Positions 8,440 through 18,079 are shown, numbered from the stretch's first letter. The stretch: 64,000 bases of DNA from Bartonella sp. ML70XJBT.G (GCF_028618575.1 NZ_JAQITA010000013.1:1-64000); one strand, 5' to 3'. Numbers and translations are program-made. Notes: generated by a model from the letters alone, not told the origin.

Positions 8440-8829
8440 ATGAAAAATGTTCCATTCGTTAAAGAGGATGAAATACTCATTATTCTTTGTGAAGATGAAA
8501 AGGGGGATGCTTATGAAGGGCCGTTCGAGCAAAGCGAAGAAGTGCTCGAAATTCTGGAAGAATATGAAACGGTTCACAGAGTCTTGCGTCTTGATCTTAC
8601 CACACTGCATGCCGAAGATGTCAGTGAACAACTGGCCGATATCTATGTTATCAATCATGAAATTGACGAACAAAATAGTCCAATTCAGCCTTTCATTCTT
8701 AATAGTGAGGCTTATCATATTTTTCTCAATGAAAATGCTGCGCGTGATTATGAAGATAATCTCTATGGTTCTTATGAAAAACAGCATCGCTTGCGTCCCT
8801 GTGATGTCTTGAACGATTACTGGTGGTAA
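8440..8829 (+). CDS. Acidic early phage protein, unknown
   Basis: The 129-residue product starts MKNVPFVKEDEILIILCEDE after a strong AAGGGGGG ribosome binding site. It is markedly acidic, lacks membrane segments and matches no domain I recognise. It is first in a two-gene unit with the 8836 gene, behind the repressor-controlled promoter. Acidic early proteins of this size are often DNA mimics or anti-host factors, but nothing in the sequence proves this. Confidence 0.65.
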   Translation: MKNVPFVKEDEILIILCEDEKGDAYEGPFEQSEEVLEILEEYETVHRVLRLDLTTLHAEDVSEQLADIYVINHEIDEQNSPIQPFILNSEAYHIFLNENAARDYEDNLYGSYEKQHRLRPCDVLNDYWW

Positions 8830-8835
8830 GAAACC

Positions 8836-9033
8836 ATGGCGAGTTATCTTAAAACTTTTTATCGGGGCTTTCCACTTTATTACGCTGGAAATACCCAAAA
8901 TATCATCAGGCTTGAACCACAAAAACATAATGCTGTCCTTTTTATATCACAAAAGGCTGCTGCGTGTGTGGCAAAAAATTTGGCAGAAAAATATTGTCGA
9001 GATGATTTTTGTATCGTGCAACAGCATGATTGA
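8836..9033 (+). CDS. Small early phage protein, unknown
   Basis: A 65-residue protein starts MASYLKTFYRGFPLYYAG six bases after the stop of the preceding gene, so the two are probably co-transcribed. It is basic and aromatic at its N-terminus, with two Cys (in AAACVAKN and RDDFCIV). No domain is recognised. Typical phage small-gene context. Confidence 0.55.
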   Translation: MASYLKTFYRGFPLYYAGNTQNIIRLEPQKHNAVLFISQKAAACVAKNLAEKYCRDDFCIVQQHD

Positions 9034-9587
9034 GATAGGCAGCCAATAAAAAAGACACAGCCTTTAAGCGTTTTTTCAACGAAAACTTTGCTTTGAAGCA
9101 TCCCAATGCTCCAGGGCTGTGTCGTCGCTGTTGGGGACAAGGGGCTGTCGTGTGGGAGGCTGTCGTGTGGGAGAAAGGTAGCAGCGAGATTTGCCTATGT
9201 AGTTTTTTGGCTAAGTGTTTTGGAGCGATGCTGAGGGGATCTGCTTGTCTCGCGGAGGTTCTGTTTTGAGCCATGAGGAGAAGGTTCGAGGAGCATATGG
9301 GGGCAAGGCGTGCAAAGGTGAGGCTGGGCAGGGGAATAGAGAGGTATGGGCGCCCATATTTTAAGCCTATCATGTCGCGTGGTAAGTTTTTGCTGAGGAT
9401 GGTGACTGCGCGCGCCGCATCAGTTTTTGTCTCGCGGCTGTTGGGAGGTAAGGAGCCTTGCTGTGATGTTTTGTGGGGGAGAGTGGGCGTCTAGAGTGGA
9501 GGTGTTTGCAAATGTGAGGGTGCTTTATCAAAAAATTGCTCAAAGTCAATGTTTGTAAAAAAGGGACTTAAAAAGGGGGAGAATACT
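9034..9587 (+). other. Non-coding stretch with direct repeat A, copy 1 (9226-9490)
   Basis: I see no convincing gene. Positions ~9226-9490 recur nearly unchanged at ~10335-10595, so the YqaJ gene lies between two ~260-bp direct repeats. A 16-bp unit, GGCTGTCGTGTGGGAG, is doubled near 9145-9176. The strong AAAAGGGGGAG site at 9571 belongs to the next gene. Confidence 0.75.
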
Positions 9588-10301
9588 ATGCCAATAATTG
9601 TCGATTGTATTCAGGGAACAGCACAATGGCAGCAGGCGCGCAATGGGTTAATCACGGCTTCTTTGTTTGAAATGGTGATGGCACAAAAAAAACAGGGGCA
9701 AAAAACTTCACGCTATCAATCCGTTATGATGAAACTTGCGGGAGAAAGAATTACTGGAAAAACCGTCGAGGAGGGAACTACGCTCTCTATGCGACGCGGT
9801 ACAGAATTAGAACCAAATGCTCGCAAGCTTTATGCAACACTCACCCATACAAAGCCTGAATGTGTTGGATTTGTTCTCGCCGATGATCGTATGAAAGGCT
9901 TTTCTCCCGATGCTTTCGTGGGAACAAATGGAGTGTTGGAAATTAAAACAAAAAAACCCGAAATCCTTATTCCTCATTTCTACCAAAGGGGCTTTCCAGA
10001 AGAACATAAAGCACAGTGTCAGGGAGGATTATGGATTGCGCAACGGGAATGGGTAGATTTAATGCTCTATTGGCCCGATATGCCACCTCTCATTAAGCGT
10101 GCTTATCGGGATGAGGTATATATTCGCAAGCTGGAAAGTGAAATTCGCCGTTTTAATGAAGCTTTGGAGATGATGGTCCAGCACATTCAGTCTGCCGCAA
10201 CAAGGGTGTCAGAATGGGAAATAGCCGCATTGCATCACGGTAAGGAGGATGGAAGCTGCGGAAGGGGAGATAAGGGAAAAAGCGAGGCTGTGCACATATA
10301 G
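9588..10301 (+). CDS. YqaJ-family phage recombination exonuclease
   Basis: The 237-residue protein from ATG 9588 belongs to the YqaJ viral recombinase (lambda-exonuclease-like) family. These enzymes resect double-stranded DNA to start recombination or packaging. Visible motifs include the N-terminal GTAQWQQARNGLITAS, the glutamate segment RGTELEPNARKLY (about 70-82), the catalytic Asp in FSPDAFV (D108) and the E118-x-K120 pair in LEIKT. These match the PD-(D/E)XK core. An upstream GTG/ATG at 9549 is in frame but the binding site favours 9588. The last ~25 residues are Gly/Lys-rich and may derive from neighbouring repeat sequence. Together with the primase and DnaT-like genes it completes a phage replication/recombination module. 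Confidence 0.85.
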   Translation: MPIIVDCIQGTAQWQQARNGLITASLFEMVMAQKKQGQKTSRYQSVMMKLAGERITGKTVEEGTTLSMRRGTELEPNARKLYATLTHTKPECVGFVLADDRMKGFSPDAFVGTNGVLEIKTKKPEILIPHFYQRGFPEEHKAQCQGGLWIAQREWVDLMLYWPDMPPLIKRAYRDEVYIRKLESEIRRFNEALEMMVQHIQSAATRVSEWEIAALHHGKEDGSCGRGDKGKSEAVHI

Positions 10302-10334
10302 TGTAAAGTAAGAAAGACTGGAGTTCCTGTTGGC

Positions 10335-10595
10335 AATGCTGAGGGGATCTGCTTGTCTCGCGGAGGTTCTGTTTTGAGCCATGAGGAGAAGGTTCGAGGA
10401 GCATATGGGGGCAAGGCGTGCAAAGGTGAGGCTGGGCTGGGGAATAGAGAGGTATGGGCGCCCATATTTTAAGCCTATCATGTCGCGTGGTAAGTTTTTA
10501 CTGAGGATGGTGACTGCGCGCGCCGCATCAGTTTTGTCTCGCGGCTATTGGGAGGTAAGGAGCTGATGTGATGTTTTGTGGGGGAGAATGGGCGT
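10335..10595 (+). repeat. Direct repeat A, copy 2
   Basis: This is nearly identical to 9226-9490, with a few substitutions and short indels. The rest of 10302-10961 contains no gene I can support; it is G-rich and repeat-like up to ~10800 and AT-rich afterwards. Confidence 0.8.
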
Positions 10596-10961
10596 ATGGG
10601 AGAAGGTGATAGGAAATGTTGGATGGGGACTTACCAATATGAGCAAGGCTTGGGGTGGGGCTTTTGAGGGAAAAGTTTTGCGCGCTATTGAGGGGAGAAT
10701 GCCTGCTTGAGGGACGCCTATAGAGGATATGCTTGGTTCTAGAGATGTTTCGCGAAGTCGCACCGTGGAGAATGGGCCGTGGGGCAGAAGAAAATCGGTT
10801 TAACTTTGGCAATATGAAAAATTGCCTCAACAAAGACATCAAAAAATAGAATCACATGATGCGTTGAAACTCCTAAGGCTCAAAAACTGTGCTGTTTATA
10901 ACGGTGCTTTTGGGGATAGAGAGAAGAATATTGTGCATAATGCAACTGTATGGTAACTGTA

Positions 10962-11036
<75 letters not shown>

Positions 11037-11202
11037 CCTTTGCAATCTTCGCGCTGTCTTGTGCCATATTGTTATAAAATAGGCAAGAGAACATTTCTAT
11101 ATTCTTGAAAGAAAACATTTCTTGTGTCATGACAATATATTTCTTATAGAAAAGTCATGAGTTGCTTGTATAGAAGCTCAACACTGTTCAAAATATTGCG
11201 CA

Positions 11203-11349
11203 ATGGTACAAATGCATCAAAAACAAGAAGAAATAAATGAAAAAGATAAAAAAGAAAAAAAACGCCAAGAAAGATTGGCTCAACAATTGCGTCAAAACCT
11301 AAAACGCCGAAAAGAGCAAAGTCGAAAAAGAGCACAAACAGAGCTATAA
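11203..11349 (+). CDS. Small charged conserved protein upstream of murA
   Basis: A 48-residue Lys/Arg/Glu/Gln-rich protein ends with ERLAQQLRQNLKRRKEQSRK. A similar short charged ORF with a QERLAxQLRxNLxKRK core commonly precedes murA in Rhizobiales. Length, position and motif all fit. It is almost wholly helical in composition and its function is unknown. ATG at 11203 or 11212 may be used. Confidence 0.7.
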   Translation: MVQMHQKQEEINEKDKKEKKRQERLAQQLRQNLKRRKEQSRKRAQTEL

Positions 11350-11515
11350 AAATGCCTCTTGACGCGCCTTTGCAACCAAACCTCTCAATGATTCGTTCTA
11401 ATATTTGAGATGTCTGATAAGATCATCGGTTTCGTTGTGAAATCATCATAAAATAACTTCTCAAGGGGGTAAAACCTTTGGAAGGGGAAACACAAAGGGA
11501 AAAAGGGAAAAAACT

Positions 11516-12811
11516 ATGGACGCTATTCAAATTGTTGGCGGAAAAAAACTTAAAGGGACTATTCCTATCTCAGGGGCAAAAAATGCTGCATTGCCTTTGA
11601 TGATTGCTTCTCTGCTTACTGAAGAAACCCTCACTCTAGAAAATATTCCCCATCTGGCCGATGTCGAATTGCTTATTCGTATTCTGAATAATCATGGTGT
11701 TGGCTATGCTGTCGATGGACAAGATGCCAAAAGGGATTATATCGATTCAAGAACGATCCATTTTACCGCGCAAAAAATAGCAACAACGCGGGCTCCATAC
11801 GAATTGGTGAAAAAAATGCGGGCAAGCTTTTGGGTGATCGGTCCTCTGCTGGCGCGGTGTAAAGAAGCTTGTGTTTCTCTGCCTGGCGGATGTGCTATCG
11901 GGACAAGACCCGTCGATTTTATTCTCGAGGGACTCAAAACTCTGGGAGCCCATATTGCTATCGAAAATGGTTATGTCCATGCTAAAGCGCCAAGGAGATT
12001 ACAAGGGGCTCACTACTGTTTTCCTAAGGTCACTGTTGGGGGAACGCATGTGATGCTTATGGCTGCAACAATGGCAAAGGGAAAAACAACACTCGAAAAT
12101 GCTGCTTGTGAACCAGAAGTCGCAAATCTTATTCGTACCCTCAACGCAATGGGTGCAAAAATTCTCGGTGAGGGAACCCCAACACTCACTATCGAGGGTG
12201 TTAAAAAACTCCACGGTGCAAGAGTACGTGTCATTGCTGATCGAATCGAAGCGGGAACATATGCTATGGCTGTGGCTATGACAGGGGGCGATGTGTTTCT
12301 TAAAAATGCCAACCCTAATCATCTCACCCAAGTGCTTGGCGTTCTCCAAAAAACTGGACTCGATATTCAAATAGAACCACAAGGAATTCACGTTAAACGA
12401 GACCCACGGCACACAAAAATAACCCCCGTTGATATCAAAACTGGTCCTTATCCTGCTTTCCCAACCGATCTCCAAGCTCAGTTCATGGCTCTCATGACAA
12501 GAGCTCAGGGAATGGCCCATATTACCGAAACAATTTTCGAAAATCGTTTTATGCATGTTCAGGAACTCAACCGTTTGGGCGCTCAGATAAAACTTCATGG
12601 GCAGACTGCAACCGTTTATGGAACAGAAAACCTGCAAGGCGCACCTGTAATGGCGACCGATTTGCGCGCTTCTGTCTCTCTGGTTATTGCTGCTTTGGCA
12701 GCAAAGGGAGAAACAATTGTCAACCGCGTCTACCATCTTGATCGCGGATTTGAGAGACTGGAAGAAAAATTAGCCCAATGTGGTGCTACCATTCAACGCA
12801 TCACAGTTTAA
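11516..12811 (+). CDS. murA: UDP-N-acetylglucosamine 1-carboxyvinyltransferase
   Basis: MurA transfers enolpyruvate from PEP to UDP-GlcNAc, the first committed step of peptidoglycan synthesis in the cytoplasm. The 431-residue length is normal. The N-terminus (PISGAKNAALPLMIASLL) carries the substrate-binding Lys-Asn. Cys126 in LPGGCAIGTRPVD is the fosfomycin-target catalytic Cys. The C-terminal LRASVSLVIAALAA and the RVYHLDRGFERLEEKL end are family hallmarks. The gene follows the small charged ORF, as in related genomes. The start is fixed by an ATG after a purine-rich leader. Confidence 0.97.
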   Translation: MDAIQIVGGKKLKGTIPISGAKNAALPLMIASLLTEETLTLENIPHLADVELLIRILNNHGVGYAVDGQDAKRDYIDSRTIHFTAQKIATTRAPYELVKKMRASFWVIGPLLARCKEACVSLPGGCAIGTRPVDFILEGLKTLGAHIAIENGYVHAKAPRRLQGAHYCFPKVTVGGTHVMLMAATMAKGKTTLENAACEPEVANLIRTLNAMGAKILGEGTPTLTIEGVKKLHGARVRVIADRIEAGTYAMAVAMTGGDVFLKNANPNHLTQVLGVLQKTGLDIQIEPQGIHVKRDPRHTKITPVDIKTGPYPAFPTDLQAQFMALMTRAQGMAHITETIFENRFMHVQELNRLGAQIKLHGQTATVYGTENLQGAPVMATDLRASVSLVIAALAAKGETIVNRVYHLDRGFERLEEKLAQCGATIQRITV

Positions 12812-13501
12812 GACCCTGCCGAAGATATGTCACGTATTTGAATGCTCACTGCTCTTATAGAAGGGTCTCCTCTTTAAAGGGGATTTTGGGAGCGCTTTTT
12901 TGTGACTATTTGCGGGTGCGCCTGAGGGACCATTTCAATGGCGGCTCATTTGGGGGCGAAGTTTCTGGGTACGAAGGTGCTTGGAGGCGCGCGATAGGCT
13001 TATGGGGCATGTGTTCTTTTCTGCCTTCTTTCGAGCACGCTTTAAAAAATATTCGCTGGTTAATTTTGCCTAGCAGTTTTCTCTAAGGGATTGGGTGGAT
13101 CTGTGAGATTTTGAGTGACTATCTCTTGGAGGGGAAAGCTCTTTTGGGGAAGTGTTTTCGGGCTTCTTTCTTTAAGGGGATTTCTGGAGACTCTTTTTTG
13201 TGCATATTTGCGGGTGATGACTGAGGAATCATTTCGCTGGTAGTTTTTGTTTAGCATTATTTTGGGGTAACTTCTTTGAGAGTGTGGGCGATGTGGGGAT
13301 TTTGCTGTTTTGCTCTTGGGGGTATTAGAGAAGGCTCTTTTTTGCAGATTTTGGAGACCGATCTTGGAGATGAAGCTGTTGTGAGACCAAATGCTTTGAG
13401 ACGAAGTTTCTTGGGAGTGAGGCTTCTTTGGGACGAAGGTTTCTAAAGGGAGGGAAAGCAAAGAAGCTTAAAAGCACAGGGTGCAAAATGAACAAAGAGT
13501 A
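12812..13501 (+). other. Gene-free G/T-rich stretch with imperfect duplication
   Basis: No credible gene. A ~100-bp segment near 12865-12955 (containing TTTGTGACTATTTGCGGGTG) recurs in diverged form near 13165-13250 (TTTGTGCATATTTGCGGGTG). Open stretches on the minus strand are low-complexity and lack start signals. Confidence 0.6.
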
Positions 13502-14338
13502 TTACCAAAAATCTGGAACTTCAGGTTTTAAAAGAGGACCAATCCGCACTGCCGAAACCTTTTCTGCTAAACCCGTGTGGTTTGAAAGTTCAACGGCTAA
13601 ACCGCAAAGAGTGGCAGGACCGCTCGCTGGTTCAAAACGATCTTGCTTTTGCTTATAAAGAAAGCGGTGTAAAGGCTCTTCCTTCTCCATTCCTATCGAG
13701 GAATTATAATCTCCGCACATTCCAGCATCCGATAAATAAGCACTGCCACCTTCTAATATCTGGGCATCAGCCGTGGGAACATGGGTATGCGTTCCTACAA
13801 TAACACTGACACGACCATCAAGAAAATGCCCAAAACATTGCTTTTCACTGGTGGTTTCAGCGTGAAAGTCAAAAATAATCGCATCTGCTTGGTCCATCAA
13901 AGAGCAAGCAAACAAAATCTTTTCAGCTGTTTCAAAGGGATCATGCACCTGACACGGCATAAAAACACTGCCCAATAGATTGGCAACAAGCACACGTGCT
14001 CCATTCTTGGCGGTAAAAATACCAGCGCCTCTTCCAGGAGATTCCTCTATAAAATTCGCAGGACGCAAAAAACGATCACTCTCATGCGCATAGTGTAATG
14101 TTTCGTGGCACGAAAAAGCATGGTTGCCTGTTGTCACAACGTCAACTCCCGCCATGAGAAGGTCTTGATAAGTCTCTTGCCTAAGACCAAAACCATCAGA
14201 GGCATTTTCGCCATTCACCACAACAAAATCAAGCTGCCACTTTTTGATCAATTGTGGAAGCTGTTCAAAAACAGCCTGACAGCCCGTTGTCCCGACAATG
14301 TCACCCAAAAATAAAAAACGCATAGGCGTTTTAATCAC
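13502..14338 (-). CDS. YmdB-like metallophosphoesterase (TIGR00282)
   Basis: The 278-residue protein is a calcineurin-like phosphodiesterase of the YmdB/TIGR00282 family, known in other bacteria to hydrolyse 2',3'-cyclic nucleotides. Metal-binding motifs are visible in order: FLGDIVG (about 9-15), VNGENAS near 41, TTGNHAF near 70, DFHAE near 155, and GTHTHVPTAD near 182. The start is GTG at 14338, three bases after the stop of the cyclo-ligase gene, or ATG at 14323 (MRFLFLGD). The tight spacing indicates one operon with the cyclo-ligase, an arrangement common in Rhizobiales. Confidence 0.9.
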   Translation of the reverse strand: MIKTPMRFLFLGDIVGTTGCQAVFEQLPQLIKKWQLDFVVVNGENASDGFGLRQETYQDLLMAGVDVVTTGNHAFSCHETLHYAHESDRFLRPANFIEESPGRGAGIFTAKNGARVLVANLLGSVFMPCQVHDPFETAEKILFACSLMDQADAIIFDFHAETTSEKQCFGHFLDGRVSVIVGTHTHVPTADAQILEGGSAYLSDAGMCGDYNSSIGMEKEEPLHRFLYKQKQDRFEPASGPATLCGLAVELSNHTGLAEKVSAVRIGPLLKPEVPDFW

Positions 14339-14341
14339 ATT

Positions 14342-14950
14342 TTAGCCTTTTAATAAACCTTTTTCTGTAAAAATTCCCTCCACAACAAGGTCATGCTCTT
14401 CTGGGGAAATGGATTCAACTTCTTGACATGAAAAACCTAAACCTAATAGCTTAACTTGATGCCCTTGTTTTTTCAAGACTTCAACGGCACGATCATAATA
14501 TCCCCCTCCATAGCCAAGACGGTGACAGTGATTATCAAACGCAGAAAGGGGAACAAGAATAAGGTTTGGAACAATAACAGCATTTTCTCTTCCTGGACCC
14601 AAAGTGTCAAAGCGCATCGGCTCTAATATGGTATTTTGGGAATAAGCACGAAATTCCATCGTGGTGGAATCAAGGACTGCTGGTAATGCTAAACTGCCAC
14701 CACGCAATGCTATCGCATCAAGTAAAGGACGAGGATCAATTTCCGATTTGATTGGCCAATAGCCTGCCAAAATCAGGCGCGAAAAATCTTCTCCCTGTTC
14801 TTCAAGATGGTTAAGCACATGGGTGCAGGCTTGCTGCGAAAAAGTCGCGCGGGTTTGTGCGCAAAGCGCAGCGCGCTTCGATAAACCCATTTTGCGGAGT
14901 TGCGCACGAATGAATGCTGAAGATTGTAAGGGATGGATGCTTTGTGTCAT
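14342..14950 (-). CDS. 5-formyltetrahydrofolate cyclo-ligase
   Basis: The enzyme converts 5-formyl-THF to 5,10-methenyl-THF using ATP, recycling one-carbon folate. The 202-residue length is standard. The GYGGGYYDRAV motif near 145 and the ILVPLSAFDNHCHRLG segment before it form the nucleotide/substrate loop of the family; the basic N-terminal helix (IRAQLRKMGLS) is also typical. It is first in a two-gene operon with the YmdB-like gene. In many bacteria 6S RNA precedes this gene, and the upstream intergenic region here is structured. Confidence 0.93.
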   Translation of the reverse strand: MTQSIHPLQSSAFIRAQLRKMGLSKRAALCAQTRATFSQQACTHVLNHLEEQGEDFSRLILAGYWPIKSEIDPRPLLDAIALRGGSLALPAVLDSTTMEFRAYSQNTILEPMRFDTLGPGRENAVIVPNLILVPLSAFDNHCHRLGYGGGYYDRAVEVLKKQGHQVKLLGLGFSCQEVESISPEEHDLVVEGIFTEKGLLKG

Positions 14951-15028
14951 TCTTGTGTCAATTATTCTATCAGGGTATTCTATCTAGGGCAGAGGCAACA
15001 AAATAAAGTTCTCTCATCCCCCAAATGC

Positions 15029-15320
15029 CCCATGAAATTTTAAAAACATACTATAATAATTTGTTTCATGGGAAAAAGAGCTAAACAATTTATTATAGAT
15101 GCAAAAAGGTTATTTTATGGACGCAAAAAGGGTGATCCACAACAACCGATGGAAAAAGTTGACCCCGGGAACCTAAAAAATAGGTGGGCGCCATATGAAA
15201 AAGCCCACGGGCTTTATCAGGGACAGCTCCCTTGGAGATCACTAAGGTCTCAGGAATACGTTATTTCCTGTCGAGAAGTGCAGAACACCCCCTTCACTAT
15301 AAAACAGTTTGAGATCTTCT
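15029..15320. ncRNA. Candidate structured RNA upstream of the cyclo-ligase (possible 6S RNA)
   Basis: The gene-free stretch 14951-15602 contains a 9-bp inverted repeat (CCCATGAAA, 15029 / TTTCATGGG, 15064) around a TATAAT-like box. It also holds clustered short hairpins at about 15200-15280 (GCCCACGGGC, AGGGACAGCTCCCT, AGGAA-N7-TTTCCT). 6S RNA is often encoded next to this cyclo-ligase gene, which is the main reason for the suggestion; I cannot confirm strand or ends. An 85-codon frame across it looks non-coding. From ~15350 to 15600 the sequence is G/T-rich and simple. Confidence 0.35.
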
Positions 15321-15602
15321 GCTAGATATAAAATGATTTCTATGCAATCTCTTTGGAAAGGGATGCGTTGGGTGTGAGGAATGTGGTGGATGCGCAGAAT
15401 GTGTTGAGTGTGGTGGATGTTGGGGGATGCTTTGTCGTTTGTATGATGCCTTCAAGTTTAGGCGATGCACTGTCAATGATGCACTTTAAGTTCTGAAATA
15501 TGTTGGAGGTCAAACAGGGGGTGTGCAGTGATGCGATGAAAGAAAAAGCCTCGCTTTGAAGCTTCAATGGAGGAGCCGCACTTTCATGAATGGGAAGACG
15601 TC

Positions 15603-16379
15603 TTAAAGGGGTTGTGGTGTTTGTTCATCTAAAAGTTTTTCAACGCGTTCTTGAAGTCTTTGCATTTGTGGATAATATTCGAGTGCTTTTTCATAAGCTT
15701 TTATGGCAAGTTTGGGACGTTCTGTTGCTTCCATGGTTACTCCAAGTTCAAAAAATGCCATGTAATTGCGCGGTTCAAGGTCTAGTGCATGGTGCAGGTC
15801 AAGCATGGCGAGTTTGAAATCGCTTAGTTGAATATGAATCCAAGCACGCCTTATCCAAGCTTCGGCATAGTTCGGTAAAAGTGCAAGTGCATTGTCAATA
15901 TAATCAAGAGCAAGACCATAATCGTCGGCATTGATAGCATTTTCAGCCCATGACATTAAAAGATCAATCGTCTCACTTCCCGATTGCGACCATAAATGTT
16001 GAAGTTGCCTACTGAGCTTTTTGGCTTCACTCACATTTGCACAAAACTTCAACTCTTTAAGAAGACGTAAAACTTCCGCTTCTTTGCGCTGTATTTCTCT
16101 CTCTGCGCGAGAGGGGAGATTCGTGTCAAATTCTTCAAGGAGAGTGGCTGACGAATCAGAATTAGGGACTGTGGATGCTGAAGGAGGAGAATCTGGTATA
16201 AGATCTTCTAGCGGTAAAAGCATTTGTGGAGAGGAATCTTCTTCAGGAAGAGAAGGAGGATTTTGCCCATAGCCAACGGAAAGAAAACAAAAGTTGACGA
16301 CAAAAATGAAAAAAAAACGCTGGGAAATGTAAAAAAATCGCAAACCTAGAGCTTTTAAAAAGATCAAAAAAACCATCAA
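15603..16379 (-). CDS. Exported TPR-repeat protein
   Basis: The 258-residue protein has a hydrophobic N-terminal segment (FFYISQRFFFIFVVNFCFLSV), a Pro/Ser-rich linker (residues ~45-90) and a C-terminal domain with about three tetratricopeptide repeats. Examples are DYGLALDYIDNALALLPNYA, FKLAMLDLHHALDLEPRN and RPKLAIKAYEKALEYYP. TPR proteins scaffold protein complexes; export to the periplasm is inferred from the N-terminus. No specific partner can be named. Confidence 0.8.
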   Translation of the reverse strand: MMVFLIFLKALGLRFFYISQRFFFIFVVNFCFLSVGYGQNPPSLPEEDSSPQMLLPLEDLIPDSPPSASTVPNSDSSATLLEEFDTNLPSRAEREIQRKEAEVLRLLKELKFCANVSEAKKLSRQLQHLWSQSGSETIDLLMSWAENAINADDYGLALDYIDNALALLPNYAEAWIRRAWIHIQLSDFKLAMLDLHHALDLEPRNYMAFFELGVTMEATERPKLAIKAYEKALEYYPQMQRLQERVEKLLDEQTPQPL

Positions 16380-16500
16380 AACAAGCCCTCAAACGATACA
16401 TTACTCAATAATGAATCTATAACATCAAACAATGGACTTGTAAGCCAAATTTTCAAGAGGAAAAAAGGTTTTATGCCTACAAAAAGCAGGCATAAAACCA

Positions 16501-16626
16501 TTAACCTTGGCGTGCTCTAAAACGTGGGTTCGTTTTATTGAGGATATAAACACGGCCTTTGCGACGCACCAAACGATTGTTACGGTGGCGCTCCCTTAAT
16601 GCTTTAAGTGAATTTTTAATTTTCAT
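16501..16626 (-). CDS. rpmJ: 50S ribosomal protein L36
   Basis: The 41-residue product starts [16 protein letters not shown] and ends NPRFRARQG. This is the alphaproteobacterial form of L36, in which the usual zinc Cys residues are partly replaced (here none remain). A second ATG directly upstream (16629) is possible. It stands alone in its intergenic region, as in other Rhizobiales. Confidence 0.93.
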   Translation of the reverse strand: MKIKNSLKALRERHRNNRLVRRKGRVYILNKTNPRFRARQG

Positions 16627-17469
16627 CATACTCACCGTTTATAGAGACCTCTGCAATGCATGACTCTTAATATTACAACATCAATACTACAGTATATGAC
16701 CCTATACTCTAAGATGGTGCCTTCACCAACATTTAATGTTGCGTGCACACCATTGCATCACAGAATACACTTTTCACTGTGTCCACAAAAGAAAAACGCA
16801 CCTTTAAAATAAAGGTACGCATTAACACATTTCATTCACACAACGAATAAGTGAAATTGCAAAAAATATACAGCGCTTCTAACAAGAAATCTTCTTCTTG
16901 TCAAGGGAGGATCATTCTTCATGCTCTGAAAGAGAAGAGCAAAACAGTGAAAAAAATTTTAAAGCTTCTGGTGTTTGCTGCTCTGAGGCAAGCATACGAG
17001 TGCTTTGGGGTGCCTTTTGTTCAGATTTGCAGGCTAGCTTGTTCGTGGAATGATCGCTCTCATTTTGCGTGATGGTTGAGTAGAGCTTTTTTTCATGCTT
17101 GAGGTTTCAGGAGAGTGCTTTGTAGCTTTTATGGTAGAGTGTTGGGGGAGCTATGATGGGGATATGCTGGGGGAGTGCTTAGATGTCTGTTGGGGTATGG
17201 GAAAGAGCTGTTAATCCACTCTTTATTGTAGAGCGTTGGTGCAGATGTGTGGCTCAAGCGCAGAGCAGCTATGCCGCTAGCAGATGCGTTTTGAGGAGCT
17301 TTGCGAATGAAAAACTGTAAAATATTGCTCAAAGTTCAAAGATTTTCATCAGATGGTGCTCATTTATCAGTTGGTGTTCGAATTATTTATCGATATCCGA
17401 TTGAATGAAAGGTTTAAAAGCTTTTCTCCCTCTTAAAATTTTTTGGGACAGCTTATAAAATCATTTTTA
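16627..17469 (+). other. Gene-free stretch with repeat B copy 1 (about 16975-17240)
   Basis: No supported gene. Positions ~16975-17240 match ~20400-20605, so these direct repeats bracket the brt-trp array. The first part of the repeat (around GGCTAGCTTGTTCGTGGAAT) also resembles the 3' end of purK near 20800-20870, suggesting it began as a gene-end duplication. Confidence 0.65.
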
Positions 17470-17504
17470 TTGCCAATTTCACGAAATTACTTTACTATCA
17501 TGCC

Positions 17505-17710
17505 TTGTGAGTTTGGTCGTATACGCGACGATCAATAGGGAACTGAAAGCCCGAACACTCGATACATAAGATTAACCTACTTTGTGGGTATCCCGGGATT
17601 CCGGGAGATTTTGCTATGTCCAAGTGTGTCTGCGCACTAAAGGCAAAATGCTGATTCGAGTGTCAGTGCTTTCAGGCTCCCGGAATACCAATGCGAGGGC
17701 GCTCGCAACC
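17505..17710 (+). ncRNA. Brt-type leader RNA, unit 1
   Basis: TTGCCA (17470) and TACTAT (17493), 17 bp apart, give a start near 17505. The transcript contains conserved hairpins, a terminator-like stem around 17591-17607 (CCCGG/CCGGG followed by a T-rich stretch) and a final GCGAG-GGCG-CTCGC hairpin at 17693. The length (about 200 nt) and its position just before a small HTH gene match the Bartonella Brt RNAs, described as genus-specific, riboswitch-like RNAs in tandem with DNA-binding proteins. Confidence 0.75.
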
Positions 17711-17728
17711 GGTGGAGGGGAAAGCCAA

Positions 17729-18079
17729 GTGAAAAATCCACATATTAATGATATTTCTGTAGGCAAAAAAATCCGTTGCAGAAGAAGGATGATGGGGCTT
17801 TCGCAAAAAGCATTGGGGCACCATTTGGGAGTCAGTTTCCAACAAATCCAAAAGTACGAAAAAGGGGTTAATCGTGTGGGGGCTGGACGTTTGCAGGAAA
17901 TTGCCAACATATTGGATGTTCCAATTCACTTTTTTTATATGGATATTGCAACAAAAGAAACGCTCTCACAGCAGAGTTATGCAGAAATCTTTAGCGAAAA
18001 AGAAACTTTGCTTGTAAAAAACTTTAGAGAGCTTAAGCCCCAAAAACAAAAAGCTCTTTTGTGGTTGATTTCTGATTAG
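17729..18079 (+). CDS. Trp-type XRE regulator, unit 1
   Basis: The 116-residue protein starts at GTG 17729 after GGAGGGG. It has an XRE helix-turn-helix at about residues 12-65 (GLSQKALGHHLGVSFQQIQK as recognition region) and a short C-terminal tail ending KALLWLISD. It is nearly identical to units 2 and 3. In Bartonella henselae, homologous Trp proteins paired with Brt RNAs are reported to control badA expression. The leader RNA upstream probably sets how much of this gene is transcribed. Confidence 0.85.
   Translation: MKNPHINDISVGKKIRCRRRMMGLSQKALGHHLGVSFQQIQKYEKGVNRVGAGRLQEIANILDVPIHFFYMDIATKETLSQQSYAEIFSEKETLLVKNFRELKPQKQKALLWLISD

Noticed and set aside
9273..9494. Plus-strand frame in direct repeat A
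   Set aside because: The frame is broken differently in the second copy (10381-10566), has no recognisable domain and a basic, low-information composition.
15068..15325. 85-codon plus-strand frame upstream of the cyclo-ligase
   Set aside because: It starts inside an inverted repeat, lacks a binding site and crosses several hairpins; a structured RNA explains the region better.
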